Assembly: GCA_020635875.1 (NCBI GenBank)
Contig: JACJYY010000007.1
Coordinates: forward strand, 1 to 64,000
Origin: Flavobacteriales bacterium
GTDB lineage: Bacteria > Bacteroidota > Bacteroidia > Flavobacteriales > Flavobacteriaceae
Reading direction: 5' to 3'
Length of the DNA: 64,000 nt
A program made the position numbers and the translations under genes. Positions 53,354 through 64,000 of this stretch are shown here, in pieces (position 1 is the stretch's first letter; every line of letters begins with the position of its first letter). Below the pieces are notes generated by a model. That model ran no database searches. It worked only from the letters and a program-made list of their open reading frames with translations, and was not told the DNA's origin.

Positions 53354-54535
53354 TTAATTACGTATTAGATGTGTTTTGTTTCCACCAATGGCAGTAGTAG
53401 TATCAACAACTATTGGGGCAACCACCCTTTAACTTCAACAATTTTTCTGAGTTAAGGCTCATTTGCCTCAAAGTCTCCAAAAGTTGGTTTGTCTTTTTAA
53501 TCCAATTTAAAGTCTTCGGTGTATTTCAACAACTATCTTTCATTTCCAGCGTTATAGTGTGATGCTCCAAGCAAATCTTGTTACATAACAACAAATAATT
53601 AAACTCATAAGGATCTAAAGCCTCTCTTTAGCTACAAGCTCTTTACTTCTTTTCTGTTCTAATATCATTGATGTTTGATACCTTTTGCTTAATCTCATGT
53701 TCAACTCTCGAATTCTGCAGTTGTGTAAACAGGAGTAAACGTTAGAATTCAGTAACCATTCCATGTAACAGCAATTCATTTGTGCTCTAAAAGTGGGTAT
53801 ACGCTGAGTGTAAAACATCTTGAGAACGTATTTTAAATAATACCTTTTTACCTTTTGGCAAGTGTAATTTTTAACAGGAATATCATCCTTGCATTAGGAT
53901 TCGATCTTTCATCATCACCATGGTATTAATTTCTTTTAATGTATCTTACATTTCCGATTTGCATCTAAAGTATTATCCTTTCCAGTACAATGTGCTTTCT
54001 CTCCCAACTAAAATTGTTTAGCGTATAATTCAACAAACTAATACATCTTCCTCTTCTTCGACATACATAATATCATTCCAATGCATATAACCCATAACCA
54101 ATTAAATCCTGTTGAAAACAATTACAGGAATACCTGTCCATACCATTTTGCATTTCTGTTACTGCATAGAATAAAGCTTTAGCCCTTCTTTTCCTTTATA
54201 ATTTGGGGCGCCAAAATAGTGAAGTAAGGCTTGGAGGTGGTTTGGCATAATGAAAAATCAACAAAATCATGGAAATATCAAATCACATAGTTTCAACTTG
54301 TTCCATGCCTACGTTGGAGTGCCTAATACCAAATGACCCCTACTTATATAAACTGAAAATTGTAAATACATAAATGAACTCCTAAAAAGGAATATCAAGT
54401 TACCATTTACATTATTATCCGATCATTAGCGATTTGAGAATCTTCAAAACCTTTCAACTGGGTATAATAAAGATTTTTGTCAATTGCCAACAGCAATCGC
54501 TACTAAAATTAAAATTACAAATAACTAATAAACCT
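53354..54535 (-). pseudogene. coxB: Cytochrome c oxidase subunit II, frames broken
   Basis: Region occupied by coxB: position between actF and coxA, a 5' end whose fragments read as a hydrophobic membrane helix (VILILVAIAV, QLTKIF), and a 3' end ending DTTTAIGGNKTHLIRN. The span is ~1.18 kb, right for the Flavobacteria-type subunit of about 390 residues. The frame is broken by frequent indels, and the copper-A site motifs cannot be read reliably. The exact start is uncertain. It would deliver electrons to subunit I. Confidence 0.65.
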
Positions 54536-54559
54536 TGCCGCGTTTATATAATTTAACTA

Positions 54560-55887
54560 TTAATAATGGAAATGTTTACTTTCAATAAATGGATTTCTTT
54601 TTAGCCAATAGAGGTGGACTTCTCACAGCAAGAGAATACCACGTAAATGAAATCAAACCAAAGAAAAACAATAAAGATCTCGGCTTCAGATAATTTTAAT
54701 GAACCATTGCGTACCAACAGTAGCCGGTATAATCATGTTATAGAAATCTAAATAATGCCCCTAATAATATAACGATACTCCGCTATAAATTATAATCCAA
54801 TTCAAAACGCTTGAAATCAGAATTCATCAAAATTAAAACAGGAAACAAAAGTTCATCGCTACCATACCGAAGAATGGTAACTGAAATCATTTATCTAGTC
54901 ACGAAATAAGTTACCTCTGGTATATTAGAGAACCAAATCAACATAAATTGTGAAAAACCACAACAGTACCCAAAATACTAATACCAAACATGAATTTACT
55001 CTAAATCATGAATGTATTATTGTTTACATACTCCAAATAACCTGAGACTTTAAGTAAATCGTTACTAAAGCAATTACTGTATACCACCCACAAAGAAAAC
55101 TAGCAAAATCATTAATACCATCCAAACAATGTAATTGAACTGTTGAGGATCAACAGACAATCCAATCCCATGACACTCTAGATTCAGAAACTATAAAGAA
55201 CACCAAAAATGCCGCCATTATCTTGAAGTTCTTTTATAACTCAAATTATCGCTGTTCTCATCTTGTGCTAAAGAATTTTTTCTTGAGAGTTTTACTTGCA
55301 TAAATTCCATCCTGCTAAGAATACAATGGCCTAATCATAAAACTTGCTCCATTCAACCAGCCCACTTCCCTACCACGCATCGTAATAGGACTGGTTGGAT
55401 CAATCAATTCAGCATCCATCCACACAAATAAATGATTCCAGTGTAACAGCAGGGAAGCGATTAGTAATACGAAAAAGATAATCGGAACCTTGGTGAATAA
55501 CACCAGAAATAATTTTCCATTACCTAAATAGTACCGGCGACCATCCCGCTTGTGCTACTTGTTGTAACGCATAAAAACTAAGGCTCCAAGGATACTAATA
55601 TCGCAAATAGGGGCGGCAATATATAAGGCCGCCTAAGTATTTATTTTGCAATTGGTGCAATACATGCTCTAAATGAGAACTGCGATTTGGTAGAAGCGTG
55701 TGCATCATGTCCGTGTTCTCTGAGCTTTAGCAGCATGACCATCGTGATGACCGTGATTATCGACAAAATTTCTTCACTTCTTCAACAGAGCTAGGCTTGT
55801 AGCAAAACCATATCCCAATTCCTAATAGACCAATAACAGTTGAAAAGGATAAATGAAAAGTTTAAGTTTACTTGAAAATGGTTACAT
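54560..55887 (-). pseudogene. actF: Alternative complex III subunit ActF, frames broken
   Basis: Quinol:cytochrome c oxidoreductase membrane subunit. A fragment at 55315-55503 contains HWNHLFVWMDAELIDP, the family signature. The 3' end reads NPFIESKHFHY (stop 54560-54562), and the 5' end MY(T)FSSKLK begins at the ATG 55887. The span of 1328 bases equals about 442 codons, the expected size. Frames are broken by indels, as in its neighbours. Confidence 0.8.
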
Positions 55888-55908
55888 ATTCTATTTAATA
55901 AATTTCAT

Positions 55909-56456
55909 TCAACAATTATAACCTGACTCAATTTTAAGAACGTAACTGTCAACGCCATCTTTCCTCTTGAGATACCTGATTAGCATGTGAGCCTATAGAG
56001 TTAAGACCGTATGTAATTATGCGGGATAACGCTTCCTTCTGTAATGTCTCTTGTCTTTATAGAAGTTAGCACACCTAAAACTTCGCGCTTCACTAAGGAA
56101 ACCCTTTTACCATTTCATATGTTTGACAAATCGCACAATACACATCAAATAAGGCTTTTCCTTTTCTGCAATCAACTCGGAAGTAGAGTCTAGTGGGATT
56201 AAGATTAGCTTTAGCTAACTCCATACCCTTGTGGAGAATTCTTCATATTCGTAAAATTTAAAACCTCTTTACAGTTCCATCTGGTGGAGACGTTTCATGC
56301 GTCCTCCCTACGAATATTTCGACCCAGAATAAGTCCATGTCAGCAGATTCATAAGCATGTTAGGAAAATTGATAATTCGGTTTACCTTCTGCTTACAAGA
56401 AACTGTAAGTATAGAAACGGCAACAAAACAAAAACGCTTTATATATACTCTCTCAT
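55909..56456 (-). pseudogene. actE: Alternative complex III cytochrome c ActE, frames broken
   Basis: Monohaem cytochrome c lipoprotein of the complex. Readable pieces are KPNYQFFPNM, YESADMDLFW and a C-terminal ADSYVLKIESGYN. The start ATG 56456 leads into a hydrophobic stretch compatible with a lipoprotein signal. Length is about 182 codons, normal. The haem CxxCH lies in the damaged part. It sits 5 bases after the actD stop. Confidence 0.75.
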
Positions 56457-56461
56457 GCGTT

Positions 56462-56984
56462 CTAGTCAATTACTTTTTACTTCAATGGCTCCAGTACCTT
56501 CAAAAAAGATACAAGCTCTTCTGAGCTTCCTGACACAGGAACTCACACTAAAATGATCATCAGTCGTTCCCAATATCTGGGTTTTCAGCTTCTTTAAAAG
56601 GCCATAATTTACTTCCTCATAAAAAAGTAATTACCATTAAGTGCTGTAAAACACTGTCAACTCCAAACATAATTGGCATGCAAATGATGGCATATTTTCA
56701 ATGAAAACTGAAACTTGGCTTACCTCCATATCCTGAGGCCAGTCACTTATCATAATATAATTCATCATCCAAACTCATATCGAAAGACCAAACTAAAACC
56801 ATATAAAAATGAAGGATTGCTAATCTTGTAGGCTCTAAGCCCACGCTTTTGTCTAAACTGTGTACTGGAAAAGGTGTATAAAATCCTCTTCAATATGATG
56901 GTGTGTTTACGTGTTTGTTTTTACAGGCATCCATTAACACATCGTCATCATTATAAAACAGCATGTATAACTTTTATCACTCAT
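56462..56984 (-). pseudogene. actD: Alternative complex III subunit ActD (DUF3341), frames broken
   Basis: Membrane subunit of the DUF3341 family. Pieces: YNDDDVLMDAV (with indels), HHHIEE, TPFPVHSLD, and a clean C-terminus FFEGTGAIEVKVID with stop at 56462. The span of 523 bases is about 174 codons, the usual size. The start ATG 56984 overlaps the end of actC. Confidence 0.78.
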
Positions 56985-58382
56985 CTTTATTAATGATTTT
57001 ATCGTCTCTAATCTTTTTATAATTATTATCTCTAAAGACTTCAAAATTGTCTTTAACCCTCTTGCTTGTGCAATTACAGGAACGAACGAGCATATAATAA
57101 AAAACAACACGAAGAAGAACTCATAGTACCAATGAAAATACCTATATCTAATAAATGTAGGTGAGAGTTCATAGGACCAGAAGACAGTAAATAACTTCTA
57201 TGAAGAGGGAAGTTACAATAATCAGTTAAAACGTTTCAAAAACCACATTCCTAAGGTTTACCATAATAGAAATGATAACGAGAAGATAATACTGGTTCTT
57301 AATTCTTAAACCAGAATTGAGGTGAAACACATTACAAGTCATCATTGACCAATATGCCCACCAATAATACTCTGTTGCTCTATTCAAGAATGCATATTGC
57401 TCGTACTCAACTCCAGAATATTGCCATGAATAACTCCGTAATATGCTAAGCCACCCCTACAATAGAACCTGTTATCATAATAATGATATTCATCAATTGA
57501 TATGCTGTAGTAATATGTTTTCTGTGATTAGGAGGCTTTTCTCATAATGATAAGCAAAAGTATTTACCATTGCAATCCAGAGAATACCGCTCCCAAAACG
57601 AAACAAGAGGAAAATTGTAGTGTATGCCATCCCAATCACAGAAGTAAAAGTCGAACGATACAATCGTGCTGTACAGAAAGTACTAACAGTTGCCAAACTC
57701 ATAAAACCAAAGATACTTCTTCGAAACGTTGCCAATCTTTTTGCCCTTACCACCGTTCAAAACTTAAAATAGAGAGTAAACTCGTTCATAAAGGTGTAAT
57801 TGCTCTAGCCCTTAACATTGCGAAAAATCAGCAACAAACCAGTCCACCAGAACAATTAATGAAATAGACAAATAGGCTGAAATCGCAACACATCCCATAA
57901 TAACGAGAGTTAAAGTTAACCCATAATGACCCGAATTGGTTTGGAATCGGTACTACCCACAGCTCAACCACGGACGTCCTGTATGAATAATAGGAAACAA
58001 ACTTGTTTGCATTACAGGCGGGAAAATTGGTCGCCTAGCAGAACGTATATAATGGCCATTCTCCATTTTGGATGAACACAACATTATCGTCGAAATCAAC
58101 GTCCCTTGGTGCGACTGATACCTACCTGCCCATATACGAAGTTGGTAATATCCTATACTTCATCCAACAGTTTTATCTAATCCCATGTTCCAATTCCTGT
58201 AGATAGTATATACTATACAACCTAATCCCCAAAAGTACCTATGCAATGGAAAACTATCCACCATTGTTTGTTTCCTGTTTACCCTCAACAGGCTGCAAAA
58301 TATCCACTGTTACATCGTGGGATAGCTTTTATCACCTATAACTAAAGGTTTTCTAATGCTTGCTTGTAAAGTGACGACACAT
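56979..58382 (-). pseudogene. actC: Alternative complex III subunit ActC (NrfD-like), frames broken
   Basis: Polytopic NrfD/PsrC-family quinol-oxidising subunit. The 5' end is clean (MSSHYEASIRKPLVIGDKSY at 58382), and the 3' end reads VIAQARVKTILKSS...NNYKKIRDDK. A central fragment around 57550-57650 reads VIGMAYTTIFLLF and AMVNTF. The ~1.4 kb length fits about 465 residues. Frames break repeatedly. Confidence 0.8.
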
Positions 58383-58413
58383 ATCCTTTAATTTTGTTTA
58401 TTAATTATTACAC

Positions 58414-61400
58414 TCAAGAATTTAACTTTAAATAGCTTAGAACACATTAGGTTTTGTTCCTATACGCTCTAATAATAGATGATACATTCTATCATCCTCA
58501 GCTTAATTTTAGCTACTTCTACCTTTTCTTTTTTACCGCCTACATCTCCAAATACCATTGCTCCAGTAGAATACACTCCTTGTCGACGCCGTTTGAAATT
58601 CTTCATCCTTAACTGGTCTACCTCTTTTCGCTTTAAGAATTGACTTGAGTTTTTTGGATACATAAAGAACATTTCCATTACCTCTAGAACGAACATTAAC
58701 ATCTGATTCAATACTATACGACCTAAATCATCGTTCATATGGAATCGAATTCATCATTGGGCTTGTTATAAGAACCAGTTGAAACGTTCTACTTTATACG
58801 ATGAAGTCAAGTTTCAAAACAATATCTTGTACCCACACATCTGTTGTAAGCCATTTGATTTTGACCTTGTTCACTATGAGAAGTTGCAGCGCTGACAAAA
58901 TGGGTGTCTCACATGGAGCGTGGTTACAAAAAGTTAACATTATGTAGTTGGAAGTCACTCTGAGGATTTTCTTTGTATGATCCTCCATTTCATTAAATGT
59001 AGATAACGAACTACTCAAAACCAGCAAATTCCATCTTTTCTTTTTAGCTTATCCCTTCAAACGTATTCCAGAAGAGTAATAATATCTACTCAATACGCAA
59101 AATCAGTATATCACGCGAATTCTCCCCTAATGCAGACTTACCTACCACAGGAACGTTATTCTTCGCATGACATGGAAACCAATACCAAGTAATTCGCATC
59201 CTGTAATACTTACTTGTCAATTGACAACAAAATTGATGACCTACTGAACGATCAAAAGAGTCCCATAACCAACATCATTAGCCTTCACTGGATTGTGATC
59301 TAAAGACACCATTACAGCACTTTATTCCACTTCTGCAGATTTCTTAGCATTAAATATCTCTTAAAAGACGTTTCTCTTTATAATATCATCACTGTCCCAT
59401 CAAAGTCTTTTGCAATTGAACACACGCAAACTCGTGTTCACCTTCTGCCAACGTAACTGTAGCACTTTGAACTGGATTAAAGCCTTTATACAATGGGTAA
59501 GCATTAACACCTACCTGCATCTCAGACTTGATAGCAGCTGTTCTACCATAACCCAGAGCTAAACCAACTGTTCCTTTGGCTTGACCCGGCTGAATTACCA
59601 CAGGAGCAGTAACTTTTGCTCCTCCTACTTCTACAGTAGCATAACTACCATTTAAGGCACCGTTCGCTACATTATGATTTACCAAACCTAACGCCTCCGC
59701 ATCACTTTTAGAAACTGTTAAATAGTTATCCCAAGAAACACGTGTAATCGGATCTGGGAACTCTTGCAACCATGGATTATTTGCTTGTTGACCGTCACCC
59801 ATACCTGTCTTAGTGTATAAGTGTAATTCCAAACCTCCTTTTCCTTTTGACGAAGCTAATTTAGAAGCGGCTCCAGCAAAATCAACTTCTCTCGCCGTTA
59901 AAGCAGACACATTTTTGTTGTAAACACCATCATGCAACGCTTTATTCCATGAAGTCATAGACAACACCTCAGTAGACCAATACGCCTTTATATAATCATA
60001 ATAAGAAACCGAGCTACCCACCCATTGCAACAAGGCATCTTGCAACTGAACAGAAGCAAATAATGGACGAATAGCAGGCTGAATTAATGAATAATTCCCT
60101 TTATTGATTTCAACATCACCCCAAGATTCCAAGTTATGTGCAGCTGGAACAGCAGCCTTTACCAACTTAGCCGTCTCATCTTCTTTTAATGAAAACGCCA
60201 CAGAATTGGTCACTTTTTGTAATCCCGTTACAAACTTAGCACTATCAGCTAACGAATATACTGGGTTAACCCCTGACATTATTAATGTATGAACTTTACC
60301 TTCGTTCATATCTTTGATTAATCCCTCAACAACTGCATCAGAAGCACTTTTAACTTGTTTTACAGCCGTAACATCAAAAGCTTGACTTGTCAATGCAGCA
60401 TTAATCGCCAACACTAACAACTGTGCTTCTTTCTCTTCAATTCCTGAAACCAAAACCCCTTTTGAACCCGCTTTCTTTAAAGCTAAAGCCATTTTTTCAA
60501 TTACCGCTTCATTAGTCAATTTAGGCGCAGCAACCGAAGATCCCGTAACTGTATTATATATTTTAACTAAAGCTAATTTCTGATCCACTAAAGTCATTGG
60601 CAATCTATTATCCGCAGCTGCACCAGACAAAGTCATATTAGACTCCAACTGATAATGCTTCGACATCTTTCCATTTTTAGGCACTCTACCCTTTGCATAA
60701 CTTGCACCATATCCACCACCATTCCAATCTCCCAAGAAATCTGCACCTACAGAAACAATAACATCTGCTTTAGAAAAGTCATATTCTGGCAAAGCTCTTT
60801 CTCCGTATACCGCCTCAAAAGCATCTAATGAAGCCGAAGAAGACACCGCATCATACGTTACGTGTTTAGCCGTTGGATAGGCTGTTATAAAATCCGCAAC
60901 TATCTTGTCCGTTGACGGACTAGCCAACGTATTAGTCAACAACACTATTTGTCCTCCTGTTTGTTTTGCTTCTTCTAAACCAGCTTTAACCTTTGCACTT
61001 ACAGACTTCCAATCAGTATCTTTACCAGCTAATTTAGGCTCTTTCAACCTTAAATTATCGTACAAAGACAACACAGAAGCATGCACCCTAGCATTAGCCG
61101 CATGTTTTGCACCTGCAATAGTATTATTCTCAATTTTGATTGGTCTTCCTTCTCTTGTTTTTACCAAAACATGAGCAAAGTCAAACCCATCAGCGATTGT
61201 AGTTGCGTAATAATCAGCTACACCTGGTACGATTTGTTCAGGCTGAACCACATACGGTATGGATTTTACTACTGGCCCTTCACAAGCAGCCAAAGTTGCA
61301 GCTGCTGTACTAAACCCAACATACTTAAGAAAATCCCTTCTTGTTGTAGAAGAAGAAGACAAAGCCTCTTCGTTTCCTAAAAACTCATCTGTAGGAATTT

Positions 61401-61494
61401 CCTCAACAAACTCATTATTTCTAAGCGCCTCAACAACCGAACTATTCTCGTTTAGCTCCTCAACACTTTTCCAGTATTTTTTGTTTGATGACAT
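58414..61494 (-). pseudogene. actB: Alternative complex III ActB, 5' two-thirds intact
   Basis: Molybdopterin-oxidoreductase-like, iron-sulfur subunit. The first 701 residues are one clean frame (59389-61494): a twin-arginine region (STTRRDFLKYVGFSTAAAT, Arg 52-53) precedes AACEG, then a degenerate molybdopterin-binding fold ending EHEFACVQLQKTLMG. The frame then stops early at 59389, where relatives continue with the 4Fe-4S ferredoxin-like domain. The remaining DNA to ~58414 fits the missing ~325 residues, with traces such as KETSLRD and DLNS-like pieces, but the frame is lost. The full length of 1027 codons is normal. The break marks the left edge of the damaged block. Confidence 0.85.
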
Positions 61495-61527
61495 GTATAT
61501 CTATTTTTCTTAAAACTCTATTATTAA

Positions 61528-62793
61528 CTAGTAATGGCATTTTCCACATTCAAGACCACCCATTTGAGCAGCCGTAAACTTATCAACACCTTGTTTTTTG
61601 GCTAATGTCTCATGAATCTTTTGATAGTACTCATTATCCTCAACCTTAACATTTGTCTCTCTGTGACAATTAACACACCATCCCATCGTCAATGGAGAAT
61701 GTTGTTCCATTATTTCCATTTCTTCTACTGGACCGTGACACGTCTGACACTCTACCCCTGCCACAGAAACGTGCTGAGAGTGATTGAAATAGACAAAATC
61801 AGGTAAATTATGAACACGCACCCATTTCACTGGTTTTGTTACACCTGTGTACTTTTGCGCACTAGAATCCCATCCAACGGCCTCATACAACTTTTGAATT
61901 TGAGCATCGTAAAATTCTTTTGAATACTCTGCAGTAGCAGTTGATTCAGCCACCTCTGAAATATTTTTATGACAATTCATACATACATTCAAAGAAGGAA
62001 TCCCTGAGGTTTTACTCACACGTGCAGAGGAGTGACAATATTTACAATCGATCTGATTGTCTCCCGCGTGAATTTTATGTGAATAATGAATCGGTTGAAT
62101 TGGAGCATATCCCTGATCTATACCTACTTGCATTAAATAACCGTAAGCACCGTATCCAGCCACTAAAATCAAAACAATAACACTCACCAATACCAAGAAT
62201 TGATTTCTAGCGAAAGCTACCCAAATTGGCAACGACTTTTCAGACTCAACCTCCAACCCTTTAGCTTCTACAACACGAGTCAAGACACGCTTAACCATCA
62301 ACAACATAACAATCAACAATAACATAACAAGCGCTAATGCTCCCAAAACTACTTCGTTAGAAATTCCCGAAGAACTTCCCTCTCCAGCAGCAACTGGCGC
62401 ACCCGCAATATCTGCAGGAGCTTCTGGTTTCGGCTCTGACGTATACGCCAAAATAGCATCCAAATCCTCATTAGAGAATTGTGGAAACGCCGTCATAGGC
62501 ACTTTACCATTCTCTTCAAAAACTTTTATTGCAGTAGCATCACCTGATTTAATAAGTTCACCGCTGTTTTTAATCCATTTATACAACCACTCCTTCTCGT
62601 ACTTGTCCGCCACACCTCTTAACGCAGGCCCTGTAGCTTTCTTGTCTAACTTGTGACATGCCGCACAATTTGAATTAAACAATTCTTTACCCTTAGCAGG
62701 ATCACCTTGTGCTGACATCGTAAACGACAATAACAATGTCAAACCAAAAATTACTGTTTTTGAAATCGATTTAAAATAACCCACTCTTTTCAT
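61528..62793 (-). CDS. actA: Alternative complex III multihaem cytochrome ActA
   Basis: A 421-residue exported cytochrome. Signal peptide MKRVGYFKSISKTVIFGLTLLL...SAQ, then a monohaem c domain (NCAACH, about residue 43), a transmembrane helix (VVLGALALVMLLLIVMLLMV), a second helix (FLVLVSVIVLILVAGYGAYG), and a C-terminal c3-like domain with five CxxCH sites (CKYCH, CMNCH, CQTCH, CVNCH, CGKCH). Six haems in all. It carries electrons from the quinol-oxidising core towards the oxidase. The ATG 62793 is preferred; 13 upstream codons lack a purpose. First gene of the operon. Confidence 0.94.
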   Translation of the reverse strand: MKRVGYFKSISKTVIFGLTLLLSFTMSAQGDPAKGKELFNSNCAACHKLDKKATGPALRGVADKYEKEWLYKWIKNSGELIKSGDATAIKVFEENGKVPMTAFPQFSNEDLDAILAYTSEPKPEAPADIAGAPVAAGEGSSSGISNEVVLGALALVMLLLIVMLLMVKRVLTRVVEAKGLEVESEKSLPIWVAFARNQFLVLVSVIVLILVAGYGAYGYLMQVGIDQGYAPIQPIHYSHKIHAGDNQIDCKYCHSSARVSKTSGIPSLNVCMNCHKNISEVAESTATAEYSKEFYDAQIQKLYEAVGWDSSAQKYTGVTKPVKWVRVHNLPDFVYFNHSQHVSVAGVECQTCHGPVEEMEIMEQHSPLTMGWCVNCHRETNVKVEDNEYYQKIHETLAKKQGVDKFTAAQMGGLECGKCHY

Positions 62794-62955
62794 GTGTTTA
62801 TTAATACTATAAATTCTTTGACTAAAGAACAATTTCTTTTCAAGTGTAAAAAATCAGAATACCATCATAAAACAAGGGTTCCCAAAACTTATAACCCTTT
62901 GTGTCTAGTTCCTATAAGACACTTTTATGTTAAATAATACTAAATTTCAACTTGG

Positions 62956-62985
62956 CAAAAATACAATTCTTGGGCTATTCTCAAA
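62956..62985 (-). promoter_or_regulatory. Promoter of the act/cox operon
   Basis: TTTTG (from 62986 to 62982, minus strand), 18 bases, then TATTTTTG (62963-62956): a good TTTG / TAnnTTTG match. Transcription would begin near 62950 and leave a leader of about 155 bases before actA. The 303-base gap 62794-63096 holds this promoter, the SPOR-gene promoter in the other direction and no gene. I see no strong hairpin in it. Confidence 0.6.
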
Positions 62986-63063
62986 ATCCAAAGGAAACCA
63001 CTTTGTATAATTTATACTTAGTCTAAATAATAAACTTTAAATCTCTTTTAACATTCAAAATTC

Positions 63064-63071
63064 TACATTTG
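63064..63071 (+). promoter_or_regulatory. -7 box of SPOR-protein gene
   Basis: TACATTTG, fitting TAnnTTTG, 25 bases before the ATG at 63097. The upstream half is AT-rich, without a clear TTTG at the standard distance. Confidence 0.5.
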
Positions 63072-63096
63072 CATAAACGATGATTATTACCAAACT

Positions 63097-63468
63097 ATGA
63101 AGTCATTTATCCCAAAAGTTTTACTTGTTCTTTGCTGTCTTTTGGCTTACACCAACGCCTCAGGTCAAGCTACTATTGACCAAAATGAAATGTTTCCGCA
63201 ACTACTCAACGAAAAACGGACTCAAAATCAAATATTGAGCTTTCAAGATGTTTACACCATTCAGATTTTTAGTGGTAATTATGCTGATGCTAACAAAACT
63301 ATTGAAGAGTCCCGACTAGAATATCAAGACTTAGATCAATCCTTAGAATTTAATACACCTTCTTATAAGATTTGGGTGGGGTGCTTTGAAAATAGAATTG
63401 ATGCTGCAAGAAATCTCAAACGACTTTTGGAAAAATACCCTTCGGCATTTATTATCAAATTAAAATAA
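63097..63468 (+). CDS. Exported SPOR-domain protein
   Basis: A 123-residue protein: signal peptide MKSFIPKVLLVLCCLLAYTNASGQ, then about 90 residues with a SPOR domain (YTIQIFSGNYADANKTIEES near residue 52, PSYKIWVGCFENRIDAARNLKRLLEKYPSAFIIK at the end). SPOR domains bind denuded glycan strands of septal peptidoglycan. The small size means it is a single-domain version, soluble in the periplasm. It converges with trpS, 5 bases apart. Confidence 0.9.
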   Translation: MKSFIPKVLLVLCCLLAYTNASGQATIDQNEMFPQLLNEKRTQNQILSFQDVYTIQIFSGNYADANKTIEESRLEYQDLDQSLEFNTPSYKIWVGCFENRIDAARNLKRLLEKYPSAFIIKLK

Positions 63469-63473
63469 CTGGT

Positions 63474-64000
63474 CTAATAACCCAGTTTCTCTCTTACACG
63501 GGCTAATACCCCATCGGCAATCTTTCGTGCTTTTTCCGCACCGACAGCCAAAGCTTTCTCTACTTCATCCAAGTTTTCCATATAATAGGTATACTTTTCT
63601 CTTTGGGTTGCATATTGCCCAACAATCAACTCAAACAAAGCTTGTTTGGCATGACCGTAACCGTAGCCTCCACGTTCGTAGTTCACTTTCATTTCGGCCA
63701 CTTGTTCATCATTCGCCAAAATGGAGTATAATCCAAAAACAGGACACGTTGTAGTTTCTTTTGGATCTTCTAAAGGTGTACTATCAGTAGGAATCGACAT
63801 GATTTTTTTTCTTAACTGCTTGTCAGACAAAAAGATATCAATGGTATTATTACGAGACTTACTCATTTTATGTCCGTCAATCCCTGGAATATATTTAGTT
63901 TCCTCAGAAATCATAGCTTGAGGCAAAACAAATACTTCACCCATCTGATGATTAAATCGTGACGCTACATCCCGTGCCATCTCTAAATGCTGTAATTGAT
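63474..64000 (-). CDS. trpS: Tryptophanyl-tRNA synthetase, C-terminal part
   Basis: Class I synthetase charging tRNA-Trp; only the C-terminal ~175 residues are in the window, and the frame runs off the right edge (QHLEMARDVASRFNHQMGEVF). The KMSKS motif is present as HKMSKSRNNTI, followed by DPKETTTCPVFGLYSIL. The N-terminal HIGH half is outside. The segment GYGYGHAKQALFELIV is typical of the longer bacterial TrpRS branch. Confidence 0.95.
   Translation of the reverse strand, partial: QLQHLEMARDVASRFNHQMGEVFVLPQAMISEETKYIPGIDGHKMSKSRNNTIDIFLSDKQLRKKIMSIPTDSTPLEDPKETTTCPVFGLYSILANDEQVAEMKVNYERGGYGYGHAKQALFELIVGQYATQREKYTYYMENLDEVEKALAVGAEKARKIADGVLARVREKLGY

Noticed and set aside
53615..58738. 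Several 60-106-codon open frames inside the damaged block as new small genes.
   Set aside because: Those on the minus strand are pieces of cox/act genes or frame-shifted versions of them; those on the plus strand are antisense shadows.
51582..59388. The gene-poor stretch could be an accessory island, a mobile element or a region of non-coding RNA.
   Set aside because: Fragments on the minus strand match the cox and act genes in operon order with correct spacing and correct starts and stops. No transposase, repeats or structured RNA is visible.

Overview
The window comes from the chromosome of a Bacteroidota member, most likely family Flavobacteriaceae. The evidence is low GC, the gliding genes gldB and gldC, a Bacteroidota-style dcw cluster, an alternative complex III (ACIII) operon followed by cytochrome c oxidase genes, PKD-like and OmpA surface proteins, and repeated TAnnTTTG promoter boxes with upstream TTTG. 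Almost everything is ordinary housekeeping DNA. There is no prophage, no insertion sequence with a transposase, and no CRISPR array.

Layout. 1-8.3 kb: end of an iron alcohol dehydrogenase, a membrane protein, a DUF3108 protein, a zinc metallopeptidase, leuS (carrying inserted repeat DNA), then ftsX, a DUF3098 protein, uppP and truB. 8.2-14.1 kb: a TolC / adaptor / RND pump / DUF2892 operon behind a striking double palindrome. 14.1-16.1 kb: a PKD-like secreted protein whose 3' end is damaged and abuts a lipocalin-like remnant. 16.1-22.2 kb: rnhB, lipB, lysS, a TlpA-like thioredoxin protein and a PA14-OmpA fusion. 22.2-24.4 kb: a small accessory block (TPR protein, TonB_C-like protein, YefM/YoeB toxin-antitoxin) between two copies of a terminator plus the 3' end of tRNA-Arg. 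24.4-40.5 kb: yqeY and a full dcw cell-wall/division cluster (ftsZ, ftsA, ftsQ, murC, murG, ftsW, murD, mraY, murE, ftsI, ftsL, rsmH, mraZ), read right to left behind an apparent MraZ operator. 40.6-43.4 kb: hydrolase, engB, gldC, gldB. 43.5-44.8 kb: ahcY. 44.9-49.5 kb: an exported-protease locus with a papain/C39-like peptidase, three tandem 170-residue lipoproteins, a clostripain-like lipoprotein and a small lipoprotein. 49.5-51.5 kb: queG and ruvB. 51.6-62.8 kb: coxA, coxB, actF, actE, actD, actC, actB, actA. 63.1-64 kb: a SPOR protein and the 3' part of trpS.

Data quality matters here. From about 51.66 to 59.40 kb every gene of the cox/act operon keeps its expected order and length, and recognisable protein fragments, but the reading frames are shattered by small indels. 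ahcY has four single-base indels that cancel out, the cysteine-peptidase gene has one apparent frameshift, and the PKD gene has an in-frame TGA where GGA is expected. The simplest explanation is patches of poor consensus sequence rather than real decay of essential respiratory genes.

The most interesting biological candidates are the peptidase / triplicated-lipoprotein locus (possible protease-inhibitor pairs), the tRNA-Arg-flanked toxin-antitoxin block, the operator in front of the efflux operon, and the in-frame capture of two intergenic repeat families by leuS. I did not find a clearly new multi-gene system beyond these.
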